Positions 25,335-32,787 of a stretch of DNA of 38,916 bases are shown here, piece after piece (position 1 is the first letter of the stretch; each line of letters begins with the position of its first letter). Origin of the DNA: Faecalibacterium sp. (GTDB lineage: Bacteria; Bacillota; Clostridia; Oscillospirales; Ruminococcaceae); assembly GCA_029264955.1 (NCBI GenBank), contig JARHYC010000023.1:1-38916 (forward strand). Direction: 5' to 3'. Under the pieces are notes generated by a model that was not told the DNA's origin, searched no databases, and saw only the letters and a list, made by a program, of their open reading frames with translations. Made by a program: the position numbers and the translations under genes.

Positions 25335-25760
25335 TCAGTCGACGACGGTGACGCCCATGCTGCGGCAGGTGCCTGCAACCATGCTGCAAGCAGCTTCCAG
25401 AGAAGCAGCGTTCAGGTCGGGCATCTTGGTCTTAGCGATCTCCTCAACCTGAGCCTTGGTCAGAGAAGCGACCTTGTCCTTGTTGGGGACACCGGAACCA
25501 CTCTTCAGGCCTGCTGCCTTCTTGATCAGGACAGCTGCGGGGGGAGTCTTGGTGATGAAGCTGAAGGAGCGGTCAGCGTAAACGGTAATCACGACGGGGA
25601 TAACGTAGCCCATCTGATTCTTGGTACGCTCGTTGAACTCCTTGGTGAAGGACATAATGTTAACGCCGTGCTGGCCCAGAGCGGGACCAACCGGGGGTGC
25701 CGGAGTTGCCTTGCCGGCTTCGATCTGCAGCTTAATATAGCCAGTTACTTTTTGTGCCAT
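25335..25760 (-). CDS. rplK: 50S ribosomal protein L11
   Basis: Binds the GTPase-associated centre of 23S rRNA. The 141-residue product has the L11 N-terminal domain ([35 protein letters not shown]) and the rRNA-binding C-terminal domain ([36 protein letters not shown]). Start at 25760 follows GGAGG. It lies between nusG and rplA in the standard order. Confidence 0.97.
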   Translation of the reverse strand: MAQKVTGYIKLQIEAGKATPAPPVGPALGQHGVNIMSFTKEFNERTKNQMGYVIPVVITVYADRSFSFITKTPPAAVLIKKAAGLKSGSGVPNKDKVASLTKAQVEEIAKTKMPDLNAASLEAACSMVAGTCRSMGVTVVD

Positions 25761-25782
25761 TTTGCACACCTCCAAAAAATCT

Positions 25783-25819
25783 GTGGTTAGTAGCAGCCTG
25801 CCGTTTGCAGGCCTCCCAC
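25783..25819 (-). promoter_or_regulatory. Putative L1 autoregulatory site in the rplK leader
   Basis: Minus strand: GTGGGAGG (25812-25819), an inner hairpin GCCTGC-N5-GCAGGC (25796-25812), then ACTAACCAC with GTGG/CCAC closing the element. The 5-prime strand closely resembles the L1-binding helix 76 of 23S rRNA (GGUGGGAGGC) and the 3-prime strand its AUACCACC partner. It lies just upstream of the rplK ribosome site, so L1 binding could repress rplK-rplA. Confidence 0.6.
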
Positions 25820-25885
25820 GAGCGCACGACCACCGCGCACTCTATAAGAACGGCAAATGCCGTCTTACCGGAATAAAATGCCGCT

Positions 25886-26416
25886 TTACAGCAGCTCGAC
25901 CTGTCCGAGTTCGACTTCGGCAGGGGTCTCGCGGCCAAACATATTGACAGTGAGGCGCACCTTGAAAGCAGTGGTGTCGATTTCCTCCACCTTGCCCATG
26001 AAGCCTTCCATCGGGCCGGACGTGATCTGTACGCTGTCGCCAACCTGGAAATCCACAGCCAGCGGGGTCTGCGTGCTCACGCCCAGTTTTTCTACTTCCT
26101 CATTGCTCAGGGGAACCGGTTTGGAAGCAGGGCCCACGAAGCCAGTACAGCCACGCGTGTTGCGGACAATGTACCAAGTCTCGTCGGTCATGACCATCTT
26201 GATCAGGACGTAACCGGGGAACAGCTTGTGCTCAACCAGCTTTTCCTGACCATCCTTGATCTCGGGGACCATTTCGGTCGGTACCTTAATGTCGCAGATC
26301 ATGTCCTGCAGGCGGCGGTTCTCCACCATGGTCTGCAAGTCCTGTGCGACTTTGTTCTCATAACCGGAATAGGTATGAACAACGTACCACAAGGCTTCCA
26401 TAGTTTGATCTTCCAT
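25886..26416 (-). CDS. nusG: Transcription termination/antitermination protein NusG
   Basis: Elongation factor that binds RNA polymerase through its NGN domain. The 176-residue product has NGN (WYVVHTYSGYENKVAQDLQ, FPGYVLIKMVMTDETWYIVRN, FVGPASKPVPL) and a C-terminal KOW domain (GDSVQITSGPMEGFMGKVEEI). The start at 26416 follows CGGAGG; an in-frame start further up at 26452 would overlap secE. It follows secE by 25 nt, the standard pair. Confidence 0.96.
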   Translation of the reverse strand: MEDQTMEALWYVVHTYSGYENKVAQDLQTMVENRRLQDMICDIKVPTEMVPEIKDGQEKLVEHKLFPGYVLIKMVMTDETWYIVRNTRGCTGFVGPASKPVPLSNEEVEKLGVSTQTPLAVDFQVGDSVQITSGPMEGFMGKVEEIDTTAFKVRLTVNMFGRETPAEVELGQVELL

Positions 26417-26441
26417 AGTAAAACCTCCGTTTACAGGGCGA

Positions 26442-26681
26442 TCAGACACCAATGATCAAGCCCATAATGCCGCCAAAGATGGCATCCAGGGCGATCATGA
26501 CGACTGCCGCAATCGCAACGACTGCCAATACAACGATCGTATTGGTCTTCGTTTCCTTCTTGCTGGGCCATGAGACCTTCTTCAGCTCGCTCTTCGTATC
26601 ACGGAAGAACTTGCCGATGCGGGCAAAGAAGCCCTTTACCTTAGACATGAAGCCAGGCTTTTTTTCGGTTTTGTCTGCCAT
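26442..26681 (-). CDS. secE: Preprotein translocase subunit SecE
   Basis: Single-span membrane subunit of the SecYEG channel. The 79-residue product has a basic N-terminus, the conserved amphipathic segment ELKKVSWPSKKET, and one transmembrane helix (about residues 48-77). Ribosome site is AAAGGCGG. It sits between rpmG and nusG, as in most bacteria. Confidence 0.95.
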   Translation of the reverse strand: MADKTEKKPGFMSKVKGFFARIGKFFRDTKSELKKVSWPSKKETKTNTIVVLAVVAIAAVVMIALDAIFGGIMGLIIGV

Positions 26682-26711
26682 GTTATACGGCCGCCTTTCT
26701 TCTCTTCTTAA

Positions 26712-26861
26712 TTACTTAGTTTCGCGGTGCAGCGTGTGCTTGCGGCAGAAACGGCAGTACTTGTTCATTTCCAGACGATCAGGGCAGTTCTTCTTGTTCT
26801 TGGTCGTGTTGTAGTTGCGCTGCTTGCACTCAGTGCATGCCAGAGTGATCTTAACGGTCAT
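26712..26861 (-). CDS. rpmG: 50S ribosomal protein L33, zinc-ribbon form
   Basis: A 49-residue L33 with two CxxC pairs (CTEC and CRFC), so it should bind zinc. It shows the L33 pattern [20 protein letters not shown]. The start at 26861 follows GGAGGTG; a longer frame to 26945 has no family support. It heads the rpmG-secE-nusG-rplK-rplA unit. Confidence 0.96.
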   Translation of the reverse strand: MTVKITLACTECKQRNYNTTKNKKNCPDRLEMNKYCRFCRKHTLHRETK

Positions 26862-26974
26862 AGTGTGACACCTCCATTTTAACGGTTGTAATTGAACCTC
26901 CCTCGGCGTTGCGGGCAAACCCACTTCCTCAAAAAATGGGCACAAAAAAAGAACCCCGCAAAAGAGGTGTTACC

Positions 26975-27003
26975 ATAATACCATTCTACAGCCCACTAGT
27001 CAA
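26975..27003 (-). promoter_or_regulatory. Promoter of rpmG-secE-nusG-rplK-rplA
   Basis: Minus strand: TTGACT (26998-27003), a 17-nt spacer, TATTAT (26975-26980). The leader is about 107 nt and includes a T-rich run and a GCCCATTTTTT segment. The rest of the 26862-27228 gap holds a widely spaced AGACGGC/GCCGTCT inverted repeat (27038-27094) and the ddl start region. Confidence 0.88.
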
Positions 27004-27168
27004 GCATAAACGCGCAAGTTCTTTGAAATTTTTATCAAGACGGCGCACTTTATTTTCTTTTTTGCCGCAATATGCAATTTCTGAAATGCCGTCTGCGCTT
27101 GCTCACTACGGGAAACTGGCGGCGAAACATACGATACAGTAGAAACCCGCACATTTTTGTGGTATGCT

Positions 27169-27174
27169 TATAAT
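27169..27174 (+). promoter_or_regulatory. -10 element of ddl
   Basis: TATAAT about 55 nt before ddl with no recognisable -35. A hairpin AACCGG/CCGGTT lies in the leader. Confidence 0.45.
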
Positions 27175-27228
27175 AATTATGGAGTAAAACCGGTAGACTT
27201 TCTGCCGGTTGCAGATAGGAGTCTGATG

Positions 27229-28335
27229 ATGATGGCACAAAAAACACTTGCCGCTGCGCTTCTGTTCGGCGGTCTTTCCAGTGAGCACGAGGTCAGCCGT
27301 GTATCCGCCGGCACTTTTGCAGACAATATGTCCGCGGAACGCTATACCCTTTATAAAGTAGGCATCACGAAGGAGGGTCGCTGGCTGCTCACCAACGCCG
27401 ATGCGAAGCAAATGGCAGACGGCAGCTGGGAATCCTTGCCTGACAACCGCCCTTGCTTGATCAGCCCGGATCGCCAGACACACGGTCTTTTGGTGTTCCA
27501 GCCAAACGGCACTGCCGAAGCCTATCGTCTGGATGTAGTTATTCCTGCGCTGCACGGTTTGTGGGGCGAAGATGGTACGGTCCAGGGGCTTTTGGAGCTG
27601 GCTGGTATTCCCTATGTAGGCTGCGGCGTTCTGGCTAGTGCAGCCTGCATGGACAAGGCTGTTGCCAACACGCTGTTTGAGGCTGCGGGCATCCCCCACT
27701 GTCCTTGGATGAGCTTCACCCGCTACGAGCTGGAAACCGATTTGGACCAGTGCTGCGAAAAGCTGGAATTCAAGCTGAACTACCCTATGTTTGTCAAACC
27801 TGCGAATGCAGGCTCCAGTGTCGGCATCAGCAAGGCTATGGACCGCTATGGTCTACGCACCGCCATTGAGCTGGCGCTGCGTGAAGACGACAAGCTTGTC
27901 TTTGAGGCTTTTGTGGATGGTCAGGAAGTGGAATGTGCTGCTTTGGGCAGCAATCCTGCTCTGGCAACTCGTCCCGGCGAGATTCTGGCAGGTGCAGAAT
28001 TTTACACCTATGATGACAAATACAAGAACGGCGTGAGCCAGACTGTGATCCCCGCAAATCTGAGCGAAGAAAAGCTGGACGAAGTCCGTACACTGGCACA
28101 GAAAGCTTACACTGCTGTAGGTGGCGAGGGTTTGTCCCGCTGCGATTTCTTTGTGGAAAAGGGTACCGGTCGTGTTCTGATCAATGAGATCAATACCTTC
28201 CCCGGCTTTACTTCCATTAGTATGTATCCCAAGCTGATGGAAAGCGTGGGGCTGACCGTTCCTGAGCTGATTGATGAATTGATTCTGCTGGCTTTGGAGC
28301 GTGGTACACGCAGCGAGGCAAAGCATCATGGATAA
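27229..28335 (+). CDS. ddl: D-alanine--D-alanine ligase
   Basis: ATP-grasp enzyme making D-Ala-D-Ala for peptidoglycan. The 368-residue product has the Ddl N-terminus (LLFGGLSSEHEVSRVSA), HGLWGEDGTVQGLLE, the nucleotide-binding part YPMFVKPANAGSSVGISKA, and the metal/substrate segment RVLINEINTFPGFTSISMYP. Three ATG codons in a row (27226, 27229, 27232) compete; 27229 has the best 7-nt spacing from TAGGAG, but the choice is uncertain by one residue. murI overlaps its end by 8 nt, so the two cell-wall genes are likely coupled. Confidence 0.94.
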   Translation: MMAQKTLAAALLFGGLSSEHEVSRVSAGTFADNMSAERYTLYKVGITKEGRWLLTNADAKQMADGSWESLPDNRPCLISPDRQTHGLLVFQPNGTAEAYRLDVVIPALHGLWGEDGTVQGLLELAGIPYVGCGVLASAACMDKAVANTLFEAAGIPHCPWMSFTRYELETDLDQCCEKLEFKLNYPMFVKPANAGSSVGISKAMDRYGLRTAIELALREDDKLVFEAFVDGQEVECAALGSNPALATRPGEILAGAEFYTYDDKYKNGVSQTVIPANLSEEKLDEVRTLAQKAYTAVGGEGLSRCDFFVEKGTGRVLINEINTFPGFTSISMYPKLMESVGLTVPELIDELILLALERGTRSEAKHHG

Positions 28336-29140
28336 TCGTCCCATTGGCGTATTTGACAGCGGTCTGGGCGGTTTGACCGGTGTGCGAGAGCTGCGGCATT
28401 TACTGCCCGGTGAGAACATCGTGTATTTTGGTGACACAGGTCGTGTGCCTTACGGCCCCCGTGGTAAAGATACCATTGTTCAATACACCCGACAGGATGT
28501 TGCTTTTCTGCTCTCGAAAAATGTAAAGTATATTATGGCTGCCTGCGGTACTGTTTCCAGCACCTATCCACCGGAGGAAGCTGCACAACTGCCTGTGCCA
28601 TTCTGTGGTGTGGTCGGTGCAACCGCACGCACTGCGGCATGGGCTACCAAAAACCGCCGGGTTGGCGTGATGGGAACCCCCGCCACCATCCGTTCCGGCA
28701 GTTACGAGATTTTGCTCAAGCAGCTGATTCCGGGCGTAGAAATCACCAAACAAGCTTGTCCCATGCTGGTACCGTTGGTGGAAAACGGTTATATTCAGGA
28801 TGGAAACCCCGTTGCGATGCTGCTGTTGCAGGAATATCTGGAACCCATGCAAAAAGCCGGTGTGGACACACTGATTCTGGGCTGTACCCACTACCCTCTG
28901 CTGAAAGGCATGATTGCACAAATCATGGGCAGCGATGTAACTCTCATTGATCCCGGTAAAGTCACCGCAGAAGCCCTAAAGCGAGATCTTTCTGAAAAAG
29001 GACTTTTGGCGGACCGTGCAAACGGCGAAGCCCATTACTTTGTCAGCGATGACCCGGACGGTTTTATTTCGGTCGCAGATCTATTTTTAGGGGAATACCG
29101 CGGCGGTACCGTGGAACAGATTTCTATTGAAAAATACTAA
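28328..29140 (+). CDS. murI: Glutamate racemase
   Basis: Converts L- to D-glutamate for peptidoglycan. The 270-residue product has IGVFDSGLGGLT with Asp10-Ser11, the first catalytic cysteine in AACGTVSS (Cys73), and the second in LGCTHYPLL. The residue after Cys73 is Gly where most racemases have Asn (ACNT). Also visible is YFGDTGRVPYG. The start at 28328 overlaps the ddl stop. The DUF1934 gene follows after 14 nt. Confidence 0.92.
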   Translation: MDNRPIGVFDSGLGGLTGVRELRHLLPGENIVYFGDTGRVPYGPRGKDTIVQYTRQDVAFLLSKNVKYIMAACGTVSSTYPPEEAAQLPVPFCGVVGATARTAAWATKNRRVGVMGTPATIRSGSYEILLKQLIPGVEITKQACPMLVPLVENGYIQDGNPVAMLLLQEYLEPMQKAGVDTLILGCTHYPLLKGMIAQIMGSDVTLIDPGKVTAEALKRDLSEKGLLADRANGEAHYFVSDDPDGFISVADLFLGEYRGGTVEQISIEKY

Positions 29141-29154
29141 AGGGAATAACAAAA

Positions 29155-29598
29155 GTGAGCGAACAAAAAAAAGAAAACTATATCATTCGAATCAAGAGCT
29201 GCATTGAGCAGGACGATGAGCCGCAGGTCGTGGAGCTGACCACAAAGGGACAATACCATGACCGCAATGGCAGCTACTATATTACCTATAAAGAAAACTC
29301 CGGTATCGGCTACGAAGGTTGTTCCGTTACCATCAAAATTGCACAGGATGGCAGCAAAGTGACGCTGATGCGATTCGGCAAAATCAATACCCAGATGCTG
29401 ATTGAGCGCGGACGCCGCAACGTGTGCCACTACGAAACCGGTTTTGGTTCCATCACGATGGGCGTATCTGCTGATGAAATCATCAGCGAACTGGACAGCA
29501 AAGGCGGTCGTGTACAATTCAGCTATATCCTGGACGCTGACAGTTCCGGTCTGGTCAGTAAGAGCAAGCTGGATATTTCTGTTGCCCATATCAACTGA
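29155..29598 (+). CDS. DUF1934 (YwiB-like) beta-barrel protein
   Basis: A 147-residue protein of the DUF1934/YwiB family, a lipocalin-like calycin barrel. GTG start, with AAAGGGA about 11 nt upstream. The segments YYITYKEN, VTIKIAQDGSKVTLMRFGK and FGSITMGVSADEI fit the family. In Bacillus ywiB lies directly before argS, as here. Function unknown. Confidence 0.86.
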   Translation: MSEQKKENYIIRIKSCIEQDDEPQVVELTTKGQYHDRNGSYYITYKENSGIGYEGCSVTIKIAQDGSKVTLMRFGKINTQMLIERGRRNVCHYETGFGSITMGVSADEIISELDSKGGRVQFSYILDADSSGLVSKSKLDISVAHIN

Positions 29599-29618
29599 GA
29601 TTTCTGCTTGAAAAGCCC

Positions 29619-29647
29619 TTGCGCAAATCACGGATTACCGTTATTAT
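29619..29647 (+). promoter_or_regulatory. Promoter of argS
   Basis: TTGCGC (29619-29624), a 17-nt spacer, TATTAT (29642-29647). The leader carries a small hairpin GTCTGC/GCAGGC. Confidence 0.72.
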
Positions 29648-29740
29648 AAAGAATAGTCTGCTACGGCAGGCTGTATCATTTTTCGTTAAACCTCGGCAGC
29701 GCGCCACCTGACGCGTTTTTGCCGGATAAGGAGTGTAAAT

Positions 29741-31543
29741 ATGAGCAATTACAACCCCCGTCAGTCCGCTATGGACCAGGCACGCGATCTACTGACCCGT
29801 GCTGCCAGTACTGCTATGGAAGCAGGCGATCTGCCTGCTGCCGAGCTGCCCGCATTTATCGTGGAGATTCCTTCCGACACCAAGAATGGCGACATTGCTT
29901 CTAACATCGCAATGGCTGGCGCTCGTACTTGGCACAAGGCTCCTCGCGTGATTGCTGACGCAATCGTGCAGCACCTTCCCACTCTCGAAGGATCTTGCTT
30001 CTCGAAAGTCGAAGTTGCAGGTCCCGGCTTCATTAACCTGTTCCTGGCACCCAGCTTTTTTGCCGGTGTTGTGGTAAATGCCTGCTCTGATGCGGACTAC
30101 GGCCGTACCGATTTCGGTAAAGGTCAGAAGGTAAACGTGGAATTTGTTTCCGCAAACCCCACCGGCCCCATGCACATGGGCAACGCACGCGGCGGCGCTC
30201 TGGGCGACTGCCTGGCTGCTGTTCTGGACTGGGCTGGTTATGATGTGACTCGTGAGTTCTATGTCAACGATGCAGGCAACCAGATTCAAAAGTTTGGTAA
30301 GAGCTTGGCTGTGCGTTATCTGCAACACTTCACCAGCGAAGAAACTTATCCCCTGCCCGCTGAGTGCTATCAGGGCGGCGACATCAAGGTTCTGGCAGAC
30401 GAATTCATTAAACTGGAAGGCGACAAGTATCTGGCATCCTGCCAGGCTGTTTCTGCAACTCTGACCGACGAGCTGCTGGAAAGCGACGCTTTCTCTGCAC
30501 TGAAGGACGCACTGGTTGCTTACGCTCTGCCCAAGAATATTGCTGCACTGAAGCGTGATCTGGGCAAGTACCGCATCGACTATGATGTGTGGTTCCACGA
30601 GAGCGAGTTGCATAACAGCGGCATGGTTCAGGAGGCTATCGACAAGCTGCTGGCTACCGGTGCTTGCTACAAGGCTGAGGACGGTGCCGTCATGTACCGC
30701 AGCGCACAGTACAGCTCCAAGTACGGTGTCGCCAACAAGCGTAAGACCGACGATGGCAGCGAAGAAGAAGCCAAGGATGAAGTTCTGGTTCGTGCAAACG
30801 GTATCCCCACTTACTTCGCCGCTGATATCGCTTACCACTACAACAAGTTGGCTACCCGCGGCTTTGACAAGTGCATCGACGTTTGGGGTGCAGACCACCA
30901 CGGTCACGTTGCCCGTATGAAGGGCGCTATGGACGCAATCGGTCTGGACGGCAGCAAGCTGGATGTTGTTCTGATGCAGCTGGTCAACCTGATGCGTGAC
31001 GGTCAGCCTGTCCGTATGAGCAAGCGCACCGGCAACGCAATCACTCTGACCGATCTGCTGGAGGAAGTGCCTATCGACAGCGCACGTTTCCTGTTCAATA
31101 TGCATGATGCTGGCAGCGGTATTGACTTTGATCTGGGGCAGGCTGTTCGCGAGGACAACGAAAACCCGGTCTACTACGTCCAGTATGCACACGCTCGTAT
31201 CTGCTCCATCCTGCGCAAGCTGGAGAGCGAGGGCGTAACCTTCATCGGTGCAGACAAAGTCGACGCTACCCTGCTGACTGATCCTGCTGAAATGGATCTG
31301 ATCCGTATGCTGATGAACTTCCCCACCGAAATCATCATGGCTGCTGAGAAGTATGATCCCAGCCGCATCAATCGTTTCGTCATTGATTTGGCTAGTGCAT
31401 TCCACCGCTTCTACAACAACTGCCGCATTCAGGGGGCTGACCCTGCTCTGCAGCAGGCACGTCTGGCTCTGTGCTTGGCTGTGCGTGCGGTTATTCGCAA
31501 TGTGCTGACTATGTTCAAGATCAACGTCCCCGAAACGATGTAA
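29741..31543 (+). CDS. argS: Arginyl-tRNA synthetase
   Basis: Class I synthetase charging tRNA-Arg. The 600-residue product has the N-terminal Add-1 domain, NPTGPMHMGNARGG (the HIGH-type motif reads HMGN), FYVNDAGNQI, WGADHHGHVARMKGA, the MSKR form of KMSKS at about 425-428, and the DALR anticodon-binding domain (RICSILRKLE, RINRFVIDLASAFHRFYNNC). The ribosome site is AAGGAG. Length is slightly above the usual 550-590. It has a promoter and a strong terminator, so it stands alone. Confidence 0.96.
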   Translation: MSNYNPRQSAMDQARDLLTRAASTAMEAGDLPAAELPAFIVEIPSDTKNGDIASNIAMAGARTWHKAPRVIADAIVQHLPTLEGSCFSKVEVAGPGFINLFLAPSFFAGVVVNACSDADYGRTDFGKGQKVNVEFVSANPTGPMHMGNARGGALGDCLAAVLDWAGYDVTREFYVNDAGNQIQKFGKSLAVRYLQHFTSEETYPLPAECYQGGDIKVLADEFIKLEGDKYLASCQAVSATLTDELLESDAFSALKDALVAYALPKNIAALKRDLGKYRIDYDVWFHESELHNSGMVQEAIDKLLATGACYKAEDGAVMYRSAQYSSKYGVANKRKTDDGSEEEAKDEVLVRANGIPTYFAADIAYHYNKLATRGFDKCIDVWGADHHGHVARMKGAMDAIGLDGSKLDVVLMQLVNLMRDGQPVRMSKRTGNAITLTDLLEEVPIDSARFLFNMHDAGSGIDFDLGQAVREDNENPVYYVQYAHARICSILRKLESEGVTFIGADKVDATLLTDPAEMDLIRMLMNFPTEIIMAAEKYDPSRINRFVIDLASAFHRFYNNCRIQGADPALQQARLALCLAVRAVIRNVLTMFKINVPETM

Positions 31544-31562
31544 TTTCTTTTTCAGATAAAAC

Positions 31563-31617
31563 AACCAAAAGCGCTCTGCCTTTTTTACTTAGGCAGAGCG
31601 CTTTTGGTTTCTTATCT
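31563..31617 (+). terminator. Terminator of argS
   Basis: 18-bp perfect stem AACCAAAAGCGCTCTGCC (31563-31580) with its complement at 31592-31609. Of the gap 31618-31858, only an inverted repeat CTATACGGTAT/ATACCATATAG (31631-31641 and 31660-31670, one mismatch) stands out. Confidence 0.92.
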
Positions 31618-31858
31618 TTCTCTATCTTCACTATACGGTATAGCCGCCCTTTCAGCCGCATACCATATAGTAACTACAGCATTTTTTGCCCAAAAAACGA
31701 CAAAAAAGAGGTGAACCGCTTTCTTTTTCCGCAGCCCACTTTTATTATTATACTGCGCTTACCATTCAGTTTCAATAGTCCATGAAAGAAACAGCAAAAG
31801 TGCATAATTCTCAAAGAGAACTCCGTACATTCTGCGAATAGAAAACGACCTGTCTATG

Positions 31859-31867
31859 TGGTATTAT
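31859..31867 (+). promoter_or_regulatory. Extended -10 promoter of the large RNA
   Basis: TGGTATTAT (TGN-TATTAT), overlapping a second TATAAT register at 31865-31870. No -35 match. Start of transcription is expected near 31874. Confidence 0.6.
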
Positions 31868-32164
31868 AATGCCAACAAAAGAGAACATCTTAAAGAGATG
31901 GGAAGGCTGAATAAGCCAGAAAGACCAATACAAGGTCGAATGAAAGGAGCGTAGATCCGATGGCAATTGAACCCGCACAGTTTGGACAGGCTGTCGGGAC
32001 TCGCTGATCGATTACAAACGACACTTATTTTGAAAGGGTATGAACCCCGACTGGAATAGATAGCAAGTGCATTTCGGTTGTAACGCAGTGAGGGACGGAA
32101 TGAAGCCCGACAGGCCTGTCACGTAAGTTCGCAAGAGCTGAAAAGCAGATGATGATAGATTTGG

Positions 32165-32400
32165 AAGGAGTCGATGTCTTTATGAAAAGATTTTTCGCTC
32201 GTCCGATATCCATCTACTGAAAAAGGAGAACTCCAATGTACTAGTTTAGTATCGCGAAAGCGAAAGCCTGATATTACATCGGCTAGTATGCATATAAGAT
32301 AAGGACGTGAGGGACCATGAAAATGGTAGATTGTCCGCCTAACACGTTAGTGTAGCGAGGTAATTCCCATGTTCTAGTTGATTTGAGCAACCCCGATCCC
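32165..32400 (+). repeat. Tandem unit A of the large RNA
   Basis: First copy of a roughly 235-nt unit. From 32188 to 32246, 51 of 59 bases match unit B at an exact 260-nt offset. A helix CTC-GTCC (32198-32204) with GGAC-GT-GAG (32303-32311) closes most of the unit; TACTAG/CTAGTA (32239-32244 with 32283-32288) lies inside. Confidence 0.85.
32182..32377 (+). other. Micro-ORFs in unit A (hypothetical)
   Basis: Four very short frames, most with a Shine-Dalgarno-like sequence: MKRFFARPISIY (32182-32220, after GGAAGGAG), MY (32236-32244, AAGGAG 7 nt before ATG), MKMVDCPPNTLV (32317-32355), MF (32369-32377, GAGGT 7 nt before ATG). Their starts and stops recur in unit B. With two copies, substitutions do not show a clear codon pattern, so coding is unproven. 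Confidence 0.3.
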
Positions 32401-32424
32401 CTAAGGAGAATATTGTGGTTAGAT

Positions 32425-32655
32425 AAGGAGTGGTTATCTTGATTCAAAGATTTTTCGCTCGTCCGATCTCCACTAATTAAAAAAGGAGCAGTCCAATGTA
32501 CTAGTTAGAATTTGTCGGAACCTGAATCACATCGGTTAACATGTTTACAAAAGAAGGACACGAAAAGCCCATGCATATGGAAAACAGTCCGCATGACACC
32601 GTAATGTAGAGAGGTTAAGTCCCATGTTCTAGCATCATTGAGCACCCCGAATCTC
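32425..32655 (+). repeat. Tandem unit B of the large RNA
   Basis: Second copy. The closing helix is kept as TC-GTCC (32459-32464) with GGAC-AC-GA (32556-32563), with the same 2-nt bulge at the same place but a different sequence. The CCAT-N4-ATGG hairpin is kept (32569-32580). A hairpin AGATAA/TTATCT (32421-32439) joins the two units. Confidence 0.85.
32439..32632 (+). other. Micro-ORFs in unit B (hypothetical)
   Basis: Counterparts of those in unit A: TTG-started frame encoding IQRFFARPISTN after the start (32439-32480, AAGGAG 8 nt upstream), MY (32496-32504), MHMENSPHDTVM (32571-32609), MF (32624-32632). The stop of the first is TAA where unit A has TGA at the aligned position. Confidence 0.3.
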
Positions 32656-32749
32656 CGAACCAAAGGTTGTTGAGTCTATGAAAGATACGAAACAGTCCGA
32701 AAAATAGGTTATAAAGGGTATGAGGCTATGACTCCAAAGAAGTAATTAG

Positions 32750-32787
32750 GGCAACTCCCGGGTGACGATCCGGGGGTTGCCTTTTTA
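32750..32787 (+). terminator. Terminator of the large RNA
   Basis: GGCAACTCCCGG (32750-32761), an 8-nt loop, CCGGGGGTTGCC (32770-32781), then TTTTT. Confidence 0.93.

Larger units (their letters stand above)
31874..32787 (+). ncRNA. Large structured non-coding RNA of unrecognised class
   Basis: A 0.9-kb stretch with a promoter and a strong terminator but no protein-length frame. Plus-strand helices include hairpins at 31886-31900, 31905-31917 and 31923-31937; a long-range helix CTGTCGGG/CCCGACAG (31991-31998 with 32106-32113) enclosing CGATTACAAACG/CGGTTGTAACG (32009-32020 with 32075-32085), CACTT/AAGTG (32022-32026 with 32065-32069) and GGGT/ACCC (32036-32047); AGTTC-GCAA-GAGCT (32126-32139); TCGC-GAAA-GCGA (32252-32263); ACCAT-GAAA-ATGGT (32314-32327). 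Nested helices and GNRA loops are typical of ornate large RNAs such as ROOL, GOLLD or OLE, but I cannot assign it to any. The start is inferred from the -10. A tandem duplication occupies the 3-prime half. Micro-ORFs are an alternative or added reading. Confidence 0.8.

Noticed and set aside
31631-31670. Inverted repeat CTATACGGTAT/ATACCATATAG as an operator or attachment site
   Set aside because: Single occurrence, no adjacent regulator or integrase, and a mismatch; kept only as a note.
31874-32787. Group II intron or retron RNA
   Set aside because: No reverse transcriptase frame, no recognisable domain V, and both ends are a promoter and an intrinsic terminator.
31874-32787. Decayed protein gene or pseudogene
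   Set aside because: Stops in all frames, no recognisable protein similarity, and helices and hairpins spread over the whole length.
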